From assembly GCA_002778195.1 (NCBI GenBank), contig PCDI01000009.1, positions 832,725-896,724 of the forward strand: 64,000 nt of DNA, given 5' to 3'. The stretch is from Raffaelea ambrosiae (lineage: Eukaryota > Ascomycota > Sordariomycetes > Ophiostomatales > Ophiostomataceae). The notes beneath the pieces were generated by a model. That model saw nothing but the letters and a program-made list of their open reading frames with translations. It was not told the origin of the DNA and did no database searches. Positions 35,668-45,207 of the stretch are shown piece after piece. The position numbers and the translations under genes are program-made. Positions within the stretch are counted from its first letter, which is position 1. The number at the start of each line of letters is the position of its first letter.

Positions 35668-38600
35668 ATGGACAACCAGCCTCCGTTGCCGACGTCGCTT
35701 TCCGAGGTGGAGACGGTATGTTTGCCCCCAGCTCTGAGAGCGTGTGTTTGCGGAGGAAGAGACGCAAACAGAAACAAAAAAAAAGAAAGGAACAGAAGAA
35801 GGAGCAGAAGAAGCAGACAGACCATCCCGGCAGACTGACCGTTCCTTGTCTAGTTGATCTTGGCCTTGTACAATCCGCAAACGGCCCACGAGAACATTGC
35901 CACGATCCAGGAGACCCTGCTGCGGCTGCAGAAGTCGCCAGAGGGATGGCGCCTGGCCCAGAGCCTCCTCGACCGGCCGGTGCACTCCACGGCCGACGAC
36001 CAGCTCAAGTTCTTCGGGGCGCTGACAATAATCGTCAAGCTCAACACGGAAAGGTGTGTCCGGAGCCCCAGCCCCGGCTCGGTAGCTGTCCTCGCAGCAT
36101 CCAGGTCTCTTACTCAGCCTCCTGTCTAACCACCCGCCAGTGCCAACCTGTCCGAGAGCGATGCCCTCGAGCTGCTGCAGAACCTGCTGCGGTGGCTGAC
36201 CACTTCCGCCGCCAGCGAAGTCGGCGTCTTGTCATCTCAGAAGCTGTGCAGCGCGCTGGTCACCTTCTTCATCCAGTTCTCCGCGCTGTGGCCAGAATGC
36301 GTGCGCCACATGCTGTGGTGCCTGCGCACCGGGACCGTCGTGGCCCCCGGCGATGCCACCCAGGCGCCCAGCACGGCCGAGCTGGCCTCCAGTCTCGACT
36401 GGCGATTCCTGCGCGTCTCGCTGTGGTTCATCAACGCCCTGGTGCTCGATGTCGGCAAGACGGACATGCGGATAGCCAAATAGTATGCTTGCCCTGCCCC
36501 CCTCCTTTCGGTCTTTGTTGGTTTGCGGCACGGGTGACACAGACATGGCTGACCGACTTTTCCTGCTTTCTTTCTGCTCTGCTTGCCCTTCCCTTCTAGC
36601 TCCGCCTTGTACAGCAATCTCCTCAAGGTGGCCGAGGACGTGGCCACCCTGCTTCACGTCGGCCTTATGCCACAGTTTTCCAACGCCAGCGTGGCAACCA
36701 ACATCCAGCGAGAGAGCATCAAAGGTCTGCAGTCGTGGATCCTGCATGCGCAGCGCCTCCCGCTGGGCGGCGAGATACTCATCGAGCCGCTCCGTGCCCT
36801 CATCATCCCCGTGATCACGTGTTTCGACAACGACGAGCTCTACGAAGCTGCCATCGAGCTCCTGATCGACACGCTGTCCAACTACTCCAACTTCTTCACC
36901 GCCGAACACTACGATGCCATTGCCCAGGTCTTTGAGAGCCCATGGGGCGAGGAGCACATGACCAACCTGCTGGCCGGCGACTTTGACTTTGAGCCGCTGC
37001 AGTACGCGCTGCTGATGCTCGCGTACGGCGACGCCAAGGTGCAGACGCTGCTGCAGGAGACCGACGCGCGGTCTCAGAAGATTCTGGCCTCGCTCTGCTC
37101 GCTGCTCACGGCCTTTGGCTACCCGGTGGCGGAGGACCAGGTGTTTGTGCCGGCGCTGGAGTTCTGGTCCACGTTCATCGAGACCATGCTGGACACCATG
37201 TACTCGGACGACGACGACGAGCACCAGAAGTGGGTCCAGCCGGCGCGCGCAGTCATTATGCAGGTCGTCAGCCACTGCTGGCAGAAGATCCAGTACCCGC
37301 CCATGAAGAAGTTTGTGCAGTGGGACGCCTCGGAACGCGCCGGCTTTGGCGAGGCCCGCAAGGACGTCGCCGACCTGCTGCAGACCGTCTTCACGCTGAC
37401 GGGTCGCAACCTGCTGGCGCTCTTTGCCGACCTGCTGCAGCAGTCCATCGTCGACAAGGCCTGGGCCCAGATCGAGGCGGCCGCGTTCTGTCTCGCGTCG
37501 CTCTCCGACTGCATCTCCGACGACGCCAGATACGACGAGCTGCTCCACGAGCGCGTCTTCTCGTCGCCGCTGTTTGGCCTGCTGGCCCTGGGCGAGGCTG
37601 AGCTGCCGGTCCGCCTGCGCCAGACCGCCCTGGGCCTGATCGAGCGGTACAACGAGTACTTTGAGCGCCACCCGGCCCAGCTCCCGGCCGCGCTGAACCT
37701 CCTGTTTGAAGCCGTCGCCGCGCCGCCGCCCCTGTCAACCCAGGCGTCCAAGGCCATCGCCACCCTCTGCTCGTCCTGCCGCGCGCTTCTGACACCCGAA
37801 GCCGACGCCTTCTTGCAGCAGTACCGCCTCCTGCACGACAATCCACAGCTCGACTCGCTGGCGGAGGAGCGCATCGTCACGGCCATTGCGGCCATCGTCC
37901 AGGCGACCGCGGACGAGGGCAAGCGGCTCGACCTGTTTGAGCAGCTGCTGGCGTTTGTCGTGCACGACGTGGAGCAGTGCCTGATGCTGGTGAATGGCGT
38001 GGGCGAAGGCGGCGGCGTCGGCAGCCCACAGCAGCATCATCACCCGGAGATGGACCCCAACAAGCAGCCCCTGGTGGCCAAGGCGCTGAGGCAGTGCCAG
38101 CAGCAGTTGCAGCAAGACGAACCGCCAATCTTGCGGGAAAGAGGCGGAGGAGGCACGGCCGGAGCAGCAGCACCAGGGGCTGTACTTTCGACGGACGAGA
38201 TTCTGCTGCAAGCAGCACTCATCTCGTTGCGGTGTTTGGCCGGTATGGCTCGAGGACTGCAGGCGACTACGGAGCCGGTGGATCTGGAAAGCGAGCAGCA
38301 ACAGCAGCAGCAGCAGCAGCAGCCGGGAGGATCCGGATCTTCTGGCACAGGTTCCTCAGGACAGCAGGCCCGCTTGCAGGCTTTGCAGGGCAACATCATG
38401 GCCATGATGGTGACGGTGCAAAAGACGTTCCGGCAGAGCAGCGAAGTGGTGGATGTGATGTGCAGCATTCTCAAGGCCGGATTTTCGGAAACGGAACCGG
38501 GTCCATTTGTGTTTGCGCCCGAGATGGTGACGGAGATGCTGGTGCAGTACGACGTGCAGACGCCGTACATTGGCTCGCTGGTGAACACGGCGTATTCGTT

Positions 38601-39682
38601 TGCGAGTTCGCTGAGCAAGGGTCCGACGAGCGAAGCGGCCACCAAGAGTCTGGGGACGCTGGTTCCGTGGGCCATTCAGCTGGTGCAGATGCTGCCGGGT
38701 ATGTCTGGGGACATTTTCTGTTTTGTTCTGTTTTGTTCTGTTTTGTTCTTCTTTATCTTCTTTATCTTCTTTTCTTTTTCATTCTCTCCTTGGTTTATTT
38801 TTTTCTTCTTCTCTTCCTTTCACTAACATCCCACCAGATGCCGAAGCAGATACCGAGTTGACACAGCGAGTCATCGAATTCATCGACCGGGTGATGCAGA
38901 AGCACGCACAGATTGTCCTGGGTCTGGAGCCGTCATCCCAGCTCGAGTTTTTCTTCTTGTTCACGCTCAAGGTACTGGAAGGACAGGAGCCACTGCCCAA
39001 GGCGGCGTCGGCCGATTTCTGGGTAAGTACAAGTAGACTGGCGAGGACTGGAGGCAGGCATTGATTTTCACTCTTGTTTTGATGGTGACTCTGCCCTTGT
39101 TCTCGCTTCCCCTTTTCCTTGTTCTCACATTCACTTTCTTATCCTCTCTCCGTCTTTTGTGTCTACCTTTTGCTAACAGACAAGACCACCTTCTTGACCC
39201 TCCGCCCCGACGATGCCTCTGTGCAGGCCATTGCCGACGGCGCCATGGCCCACCTGGGTCCGATGCTGGCCGAGTCGCTGGTGCGCAACATTGGCGGCAA
39301 CGCGTCGCGCAGCGAGCTGGACAAGTTGAGCGAGCCGCTTAAGAAGCTGGTGGTGCAGCATGTGCGGGCACAGGGGTGGCTCGAGCAGGCCCTGACGTCG
39401 CCCACGTTTCCCAGCGACCGGGTGACAGCTGCCGAGAAGAGCGTTTTTTTGAAGAAGATTATTAGGTGAGTCTTGGGGTGGCAGGGCGGGATAATTTAAA
39501 AAAAAAAAAAAAAACGAGAAGAGGAGAGAAGAGACGAGAAGAGAGAAAACAAGGCGAAGAGGACGATCCGATAAATACAAGACACTAACACACATAGTCT
39601 CCGGGGAGCTCGACAAACGAGCAGTGTTGTGCGGGAATTCTGGCTGGCATGTAGAGGATCGCATTTTGCATTTGCATCGTGA
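35668..39682 (+). CDS. karyopherin beta, Kap122/importin-13 type
   Basis: Seven exons, 35668-35715, 35854-36053, 36141-36482, 36600-38698, 38838-39022, 39185-39465 and 39598-39682, give 1079 residues. The product is a HEAT-repeat nuclear transport receptor that binds cargo and Ran-GTP. The N terminus (LILALYNPQTAHENIATIQETLLRLQ, then DDQLKFFGALTIIVKL) is the importin-beta N-terminal region, and the extreme C terminus VVREFWLACRGS matches the conserved end of fungal Kap122/importin-13 proteins. Exon 6 was started after AAG at 39184, not the nearer CAG at 39179, because only that joins FW to TTFLTL in frame. Gln-rich and His-rich insertions near residues 660 and 770 look unstructured. In yeast Kap122 carries TFIIA and other cargo; cargo here is unknown. 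The first exon is only 48 bases. Intron 4 contains TTCTGTTTTG repeats. Confidence 0.9.
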
Positions 39683-40155
39683 TAGCGAAGGGGTTTTGGG
39701 CATACCGTTATGTCTTTTTTTGTCTGGATGCTTTGCCTGGATGTTTTGTATGAATGTGTTTTATGCTTTCCCATATCGACGATGCCCGATTTTTTGGGGG
39801 GTCCTTTTCGCCCTTTTGCCATTTTGGCCTCTTGCATACACTACATACTGCCTTCGCCTTTGCTTCTTCCATTTGTTTTTGATATTGTGATTCTTTGATA
39901 CTGCCAAAACTGAACCATAGACAGAACTACCTGACCCATTTTGATAAACAGACATGATACCAAGGACGTGCACAATATGGAGAGAGTCTATTCGCGGTGC
40001 TGCTGTCCTGTCTTCGACAACGTCGCTCTAGAATACAGAGATAATATACAATGCTTCTTTCTTGCGTCCTCCCCCCCCTTTTTTTCGCCTTTTTTTTGGT
40101 CCTCCCTTCGGTCGTGGCCACTTCTCCCGTCGTATTCACTCGTGGTCCCCCGATT
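39683..40155. other. convergent 3' intergenic region
   Basis: T-rich spacer between convergent stop codons, with room only for the two 3' untranslated regions. No gene is seen. Confidence 0.75.
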
Positions 40156-41628
40156 TTACAGTCCGATGGCCGCCCGGACGGCCTCCATGGTCTCCTCCGC
40201 GTTGGCCCGGGCCTTCTTGGCTCCGTGCTCGGCCACCCGGTCCAGGTAGCGGCCACCGTCCCGCTCCAGCGCGTCCACAAACCGCCGCCGCATGCCGTCG
40301 AGTTGGTGCACCACGGCGGACGCCACCTGCAGCTTGAGGTCCTTGAGGGTCAGGCCCTCCATGTCGGCGGCGGCGGCGGAGGCGCGGCGGGTGACCTCGG
40401 CCGACGACAGGCCCCCGGGCGGGATGTCGCCGTCGGCGAGCACGAGGATCTCCAGCAGGTTGGCGACGGCGGGCCGCTGGGCGGGGTCGTAGGTGATGAC
40501 GTTCTGGTTGTCGGTCCGGGCCTTGAGGAACTTCTTGACAATGGTGTCGGCGTCGTCGGTCAGCACGATGCGCGACCGGGGGTCGTGGTGCGACTTGGAC
40601 ATTTTCTGGGCGGCGTTCTGGAGCGACATGACGCGGCGGGCGGGCGACAGCAGCGTCTGGGGGGGGATGAGCAGGGGGCTACTGCTGGTGCTGCTGCTAC
40701 CACCGTCACCACCACCACTCCCCTGGACGGGCTTGTGGGCATGGTTGAAGCTGATGGCCAACTCGCGGGCGAACTCGAGGTGCTGGCACTGGTCGGCGCC
40801 GACGGGGACGTGGGTGGCGCGGTGGACGAGGATGTCGGCGGCCTGGAGGACGGGGTAGGAGAAGAGGCCGAGCTTGAGGGCGCCGCGGGCGCCGCGGGCG
40901 GAGGGGTCCCAGACGGAGACGTCGTCGTCGAGGTTGAGCTTGCTCTTCCACTGGGTCATGCGCGAGAGGTAGCCGACCGACGCGGTGCAGCTGAGCATCC
41001 ACATGAGCGCGGCGTGGGCGGGCACGTCGGACTGGTAGAACAGCACGGAGCGGTCCGGGTCCAGGCCGACGGCCAGGAACGTGGCGAGCATCTCGCGGCG
41101 GCGCTGGCGCAGCACGTCGCCCGGGGTGCCGTGGGCGCCGACCTTGGTCAGGGCGTGCAGGTCGACGACCGAGTAGTAGAGCGACGTGGGCTTGGAAGAC
41201 GACGAAAAAGCAGAAGAAGCAGAAGAAGCAGAAGAAGCAGAAGTGGAAGCACCAGCCGCCGTGTCCTGCAGCTGGACCCAGCGCTGGAGGGCGCCGAAGT
41301 AGTTGCCGAGATGGGGCACGCCGGTGGGCTGGATGCCGGAGAAGATGACGGCGCCGGCCGGGGGCACTTCGGGGGCGGTGTCGTCGGATGGGGATGAGGA
41401 GGAGGATGAGGATGAGGATGATGGAGACGGAGCAGTCTCGTCCGAGGAGGGCGATGTCTGGCCTTGTCGGGCACTCGCCGAGAAGCACCGCCGGGAAGAG
41501 GAGGAGGAGGAGGAGGATAAGGAGGGAGCTGCCGAGGCGGTAGCCGACAATGGAGGAGGTCCTCGTCTGGCCGGGGCCGTGGCCAGGCGGACCCGCGCGG
41601 CCGCGTGCAGAGAGCGGGAGCCACGCAT
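40156..41628 (-). CDS. MSW1: mitochondrial tryptophanyl-tRNA synthetase
   Basis: A single exon of 490 residues. It charges mitochondrial tRNA-Trp with tryptophan. Class I synthetase signatures are present: the HIGH-type motif in PHLGNYFGAL (about residues 105-114), preceded by FSGIQPTG, and KMSKS (about residue 340) followed by DPRSRIVLTDD. The substrate-binding stretch with PVGADQCQHLEFARELA is intact. The first 90 residues are Arg/Ala/Ser-rich with a long Ser tract and form a likely mitochondrial presequence. A second Ser-rich insertion (about residues 130-150) sits between the HIGH region and SLYYSVVDLHALT, where bacterial enzymes have a short loop. The bacterial-type sequence and leader distinguish it from the cytosolic enzyme. 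ATG 41628 is the first in-frame ATG of the conserved frame after upstream stretches of intergenic composition. Confidence 0.93.
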   Translation of the reverse strand: MRGSRSLHAAARVRLATAPARRGPPPLSATASAAPSLSSSSSSSSRRCFSASARQGQTSPSSDETAPSPSSSSSSSSSSPSDDTAPEVPPAGAVIFSGIQPTGVPHLGNYFGALQRWVQLQDTAAGASTSASSASSASSAFSSSSKPTSLYYSVVDLHALTKVGAHGTPGDVLRQRRREMLATFLAVGLDPDRSVLFYQSDVPAHAALMWMLSCTASVGYLSRMTQWKSKLNLDDDVSVWDPSARGARGALKLGLFSYPVLQAADILVHRATHVPVGADQCQHLEFARELAISFNHAHKPVQGSGGGDGGSSSTSSSPLLIPPQTLLSPARRVMSLQNAAQKMSKSHHDPRSRIVLTDDADTIVKKFLKARTDNQNVITYDPAQRPAVANLLEILVLADGDIPPGGLSSAEVTRRASAAAADMEGLTLKDLKLQVASAVVHQLDGMRRRFVDALERDGGRYLDRVAEHGAKKARANAEETMEAVRAAIGL

Positions 41629-42063
41629 TGGGGAGGGGGGAAGCAGCAAAGGGGCGAGAGGTGACAAGAAAGAAGCAGTGCTCAATGGTTTATGCGTCCA
41701 TGAGAGAAGGTTGGGTGTTCTTGTACGGTATAGGGATGTCGTTGCAAGTGGACATCGGCAAATTTTGGGGGGGAGTTTTTTGGTGTCGCTAGAATTTTTT
41801 GGGGGGGGCACTTTGGCCTGGCCAGAGAATTGAGCCGCCCAGCAACACCGGCACCGATGAATCGCGCAGAACCGAACAACCATGGCCATGCCGCCAAACG
41901 CGGCAGGCTGGACTTTCGCAGAATCAATTGCACAGCAGCCTTGGTGAATGAGGGTTTTATTTTGTCCGACATGCATAGAAAAACAACCATTTTGGTACAG
42001 TACACATATCCCATCCCAGACAGGCTCCCGTTGCCTCGCCAGCTTTCCCATCCTCCTCCCTCC
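41629..42063. other. intergenic spacer
   Basis: About 435 bases between two minus-strand genes, holding the promoter of the synthetase gene and the 3' end of the uS10m gene. No gene is seen. Confidence 0.75.
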
Positions 42064-43247
42064 CTACAGACCACCCGTCGCCTTTTTGCGCTCGGCCGCG
42101 ATCTTCTCCTTGATCTTGGCCACCTCCTCCTCCGTCGGCGGGCCGGCCTTCTTGAACTTGTTCCGGTCTTCCCAGTACGTCCGCAGATTGACCTTGCCCT
42201 CGCTCAGGTGCCGCCACTTGGGCTCCATCAGCTTTTCCGTCTGGGCCGCCACCTCGTCCATGGATTTGGAGACGTCTACGGGGGTTAGTACGTCTGAGAG
42301 AAAAAAAAGGCAAAAAAAAAACAAAAACAAAACAGAAACAGCTGTCGTCCAGGATTAGAGGGGAACCCACCCAGCTTTTCATACTCCCACACGTTGGCCT
42401 TCATGCCCACGCCCGGGTAGGCATGCTTCTGCAGGTACGCCAGCCACATCTGCACCGTCTCCGGATGGCCGTCCCGGATCTGGATCAGCCGCCGCGCCGT
42501 GATCCGCTCAAAGTTCTGCTGCGACTTCTTGAAAATGAAATGCGACCGCGGCACCGTCCAGCGCTCGGTGATCTTGGGCAGCGGCACCGGCCCGAATGCG
42601 GGCAGCCCCAGGATGTACGCCGCCCGCAGGGCAAAGTCGGCAAAGAACTCGAGACTGCGCTTGCTGTAGGAGCGCAGCTGGAGGTCGGCCGCGGGGACGC
42701 CGTACTCGCACTCGCGGCGCAGCGGCTTGAGGTAGAGCGCCTGGACGGCGCGGGGCAGGCGGGGGTCGACGGAGGGGGAGGGCGACGAAGATGAAGAGGA
42801 GGCATCGACAGCCGAGTCAAGGGACGTTGTGTCGTCGGCAGATGCGGTGGTGAGCCTGGGGAGAGTCAGCGAGTCGGAGCAAGACACCTATAGACCAACT
42901 GGCTGGGGGGAAACATCTCCTTACTCTTGCCGGGACCGGTTACCGGTGGAGAATGATCTTCTGGTGAGGAGGGAGCGCTGGTTAGATACTTTCTCTCTCT
43001 CTCTCTCTCTCTCTTCCCATCTCTCTTCTCGTCAAGCTCCTCTTACAATGGGCTGCTGGCTGGGCTCTGCTGCGCGGCACGCAGGACCTGCTGCCATGCA
43101 CATCTCGAAGACTGTTCCGACCCTGGTTAGCTATGGTCGATCTGGCTGCAGGGCCGGGGCCGGAGACGGGCTGCGTCCCGGCAGAAGACGTACAATTGGA
43201 GTCCGGAGTGCCCCCCGGACAGACCGTATTAACGGAGGCGCATTCAT
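42064..43247 (-). CDS. RSM10: mitochondrial small-subunit ribosomal protein uS10m
   Basis: The proposed exons are 43247-43194, 42977-42925, 42855-42371 and 42275-42064, giving 267 residues. The last two are firm and encode the uS10 fold: VQALYLKPLRRECEYGV, FADFALRAAYILGLP, LPKITERWTVPRSHFIFKK (the typical ribosomal S10 nucleotide-contact block) and QNFERITARRLIQI. A C-terminal extension with WRHLSEGKVNLRTYWEDR is usual in fungal mitoribosomes. The first two exons are inferred. They supply a leader, MNAPPLIRSVRGALRTPI then RSLLTRRSFSTGNR, rich in Arg and Ser and lacking acids, as expected of a mitochondrial presequence. The GTACGT donor at 43193 and GTAAGG donor at 42924 keep the frame, but the acceptor for exon 2 (CTAACCAG at 42978) lies unusually close to a branch-like CTAAC, so an alternative 5' structure is possible. 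It lies head-to-tail with the mitochondrial synthetase gene. Confidence 0.88.
42989..43013. repeat. (CT)n microsatellite in first intron of uS10m gene
   Basis: CT dinucleotide repeat, GA on the mRNA strand, within the proposed first intron. Length changes here would not alter the protein. Confidence 0.8.
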
Positions 43248-44340
43248 CGTGTGTGCGGGCGTGTGCGGGCTGGGAGGGGTGGCGGTCGACGAGAAAACTG
43301 ACCCTGGGACAACGGTCGGCAAAGTCTGAAGATTTTTGGCGCGATGCCAATCGAACCTTTCCGTGCTTGTTGGCCAAAAATGGACTAGCGTGAATTCTGA
43401 GTGGCCCACTTTTCGAGACCACAGCAGAAGAGCTTCACCCGTAAACCGACTTTCTCGGGCTGAGAGCTGCTCGTTTTCTAATTATGAACCAAAGCTCTCG
43501 GAGGTCTTGGATTTGTATGGAACTACGAGCCGGTCCAAGCATGGCCACGGAGTACAGCTGGGTGTGGCCTGCACTCACTCTCCCAGTGGGCAGCACATAC
43601 GAGCAAATGCGCCATTCAGCTCTTGCTTAACAAAACATCGATGCCCAACTGCTCGATACATGATACAACACTTCACGGACCAGATCGCTTCCGGTCAGCC
43701 TACTGTCAAAACAACATCTCCCGAAAGTGCACTGGCAAAGACGCCAACTGCCTTGCCTCGCCAATGGCTACATGCAGGGTTGGGACACGGAGCAAGCGGG
43801 GTAGAATGCAGGTCTGTCTGCATAGTATATTTGTCAAAAAAGGACGATGCATTTTGTTGCATGTGCTTCTTCTGCATATACATGGGGTATCTCTATGAAA
43901 TGGGTTCCACCAGCAGTGGAACGGCATCCTTTCCGTCGGCGGCGACGCATACGTTCACGTGCCGAGGTGGTTGACCACAATTTTTGGTGGTTTGATGTAG
44001 AGCCGACAAGGTGGCGACACGTTGAAGAGTATCGTATGGGCACAGTCTAGGAAAGACCGGCCATGGGCGTGCGTTCTGACATCCGTGTGAACCGTCGGCA
44101 TGTCCTCGCGTGCGACTCGGGCAGTCACGGGACCTTGTCCGGTGCCGAGGACATGACTGCAGTGACTAGGCCAGCTTGTGGCGTCTGCAAGTCGACTCTG
44201 AAGTATTCAGCATTCAGCATTCAGCATTCAGCATTCAGCCGTAAAAGTCCGGTTGTTGTTCTTGGGAAGACTCTGCTTTGCCTTTTTTTGCAGCAGCAGC
44301 AGCACAGTAGCCTCTCGCAAAAGAACCAATCGTGCGTCGT
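43248..44340. other. intergenic region
   Basis: Roughly 1.1 kb upstream of uS10m and downstream of the Fcf2 gene. No gene is supported; open frames are short and lack codon bias. Confidence 0.7.
44205..44239. repeat. ATTCAGC x5 tandem repeat
   Basis: Five exact 7-base units about 100 bases beyond the stop codon of the Fcf2 gene, so probably within its 3' untranslated region or just beyond. Confidence 0.9.
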
Positions 44341-45207
44341 TCAACGGCGCTTCCGACGCCCAGCCACCAGCTTCTTGTAAAAGCTCTTCTTGCCCTTGGA
44401 GTTCTTCTCCTGGATCTTGGCGTAACGCTTCTTGAAGCTCTCACCGGCCGCCTCCGATGCCATAATCTCCTCGGCAATGGTGCGGCGGCGCTCCTTGCGT
44501 GTGAGGCGGGCGCGCTGGCCCTCCATGGAGCCCTCGACAATGGTGCCGTAGGTCGAGTACTTGGGGAACATGTCCCGGCGGGTGTCCTTTCGGAAGTGCT
44601 GCTTGGTGTCGATAACACCACGCATGCGGAGAATCTGGAAGTCACGCTTGGCCTCGGGGGTGAGGACGGTCTTGGGGAGGCCGAACCAGTCGGGGCCCGC
44701 ATCGTCGGCGTCATCCTTTTGTGGTTTCGTCAGCGTTGTGTTCCATGGCAAGGAGCGGCGGAAAGAAAGAAAAGGGTAGGTGAAAAAACGCAAGTCAGAG
44801 TAACTATGATATAGTAAAAAATCATGTGTATGCAGAAGCGCTCCCATAACGGGATTGCAGACTGCCTCAAAAAGATTTTGGGATAATTTTCATCACACGA
44901 GCGAGGCGGTGGTCGAAGACCAGGTATCAGGAGTGAGCAAAGGAAAGAGAGTCCCTACCTTCTTCTTCTTCTCCTGCCTCTCTGCAGTCCGGACAGTCAG
45001 GCCGTCGTCTTTCTTCTTCTTCTCTGGCTGTGCAGGTTCGTCGACCTTGGGTTTGGACGCAGTGGCAAGAGGCACAACGTTCTTCTTGTTGTCGACGAGG
45101 GTGAGCTCGTCGTTCTTGGTTTGAGCAGCAACGGCCTTCAGCCGCTCTTCGGCCTGCTTGAGGAGGGTTTCGACCTCGTCTGTGAGGAGCACCACAGGAG
45201 GCGCCAT
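44341..45207 (-). CDS. FCF2: Fcf2-type pre-rRNA processing factor
   Basis: Two exons, 45207-44959 and 44715-44341, give 207 residues. The donor is GTAGGG and the acceptor ACAAAAG with a GCTGACG branch site; the intron is phase 0. The C-terminal 125 residues are the Fcf2 domain: DWFGLPKTVLTPEAKRDFQ, RMRGVIDTKQHF, PKYSTYGTIVEG and a basic tail. In yeast Fcf2 is an essential nucleolar protein needed for the early cleavages (A0, A1, A2) that release 18S rRNA. The N-terminal exon is a charged, partly coiled segment with Lys-rich nuclear/nucleolar-type signals (EKKKK). Yeast Fcf2 is about 217 residues, so the length fits. It is divergent from HAP5 across 2.3 kb. Confidence 0.93.

Noticed and set aside
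36232..37671. 479-codon minus-strand open frame over the karyopherin gene
   Set aside because: It is antisense to conserved HEAT-repeat coding sequence, with no recognised domain and no splice-linked partners.
40051..41397. 448-codon open frame antisense to the mitochondrial synthetase
   Set aside because: Same codon-bias shadow effect. The sense strand carries intact class I synthetase motifs.
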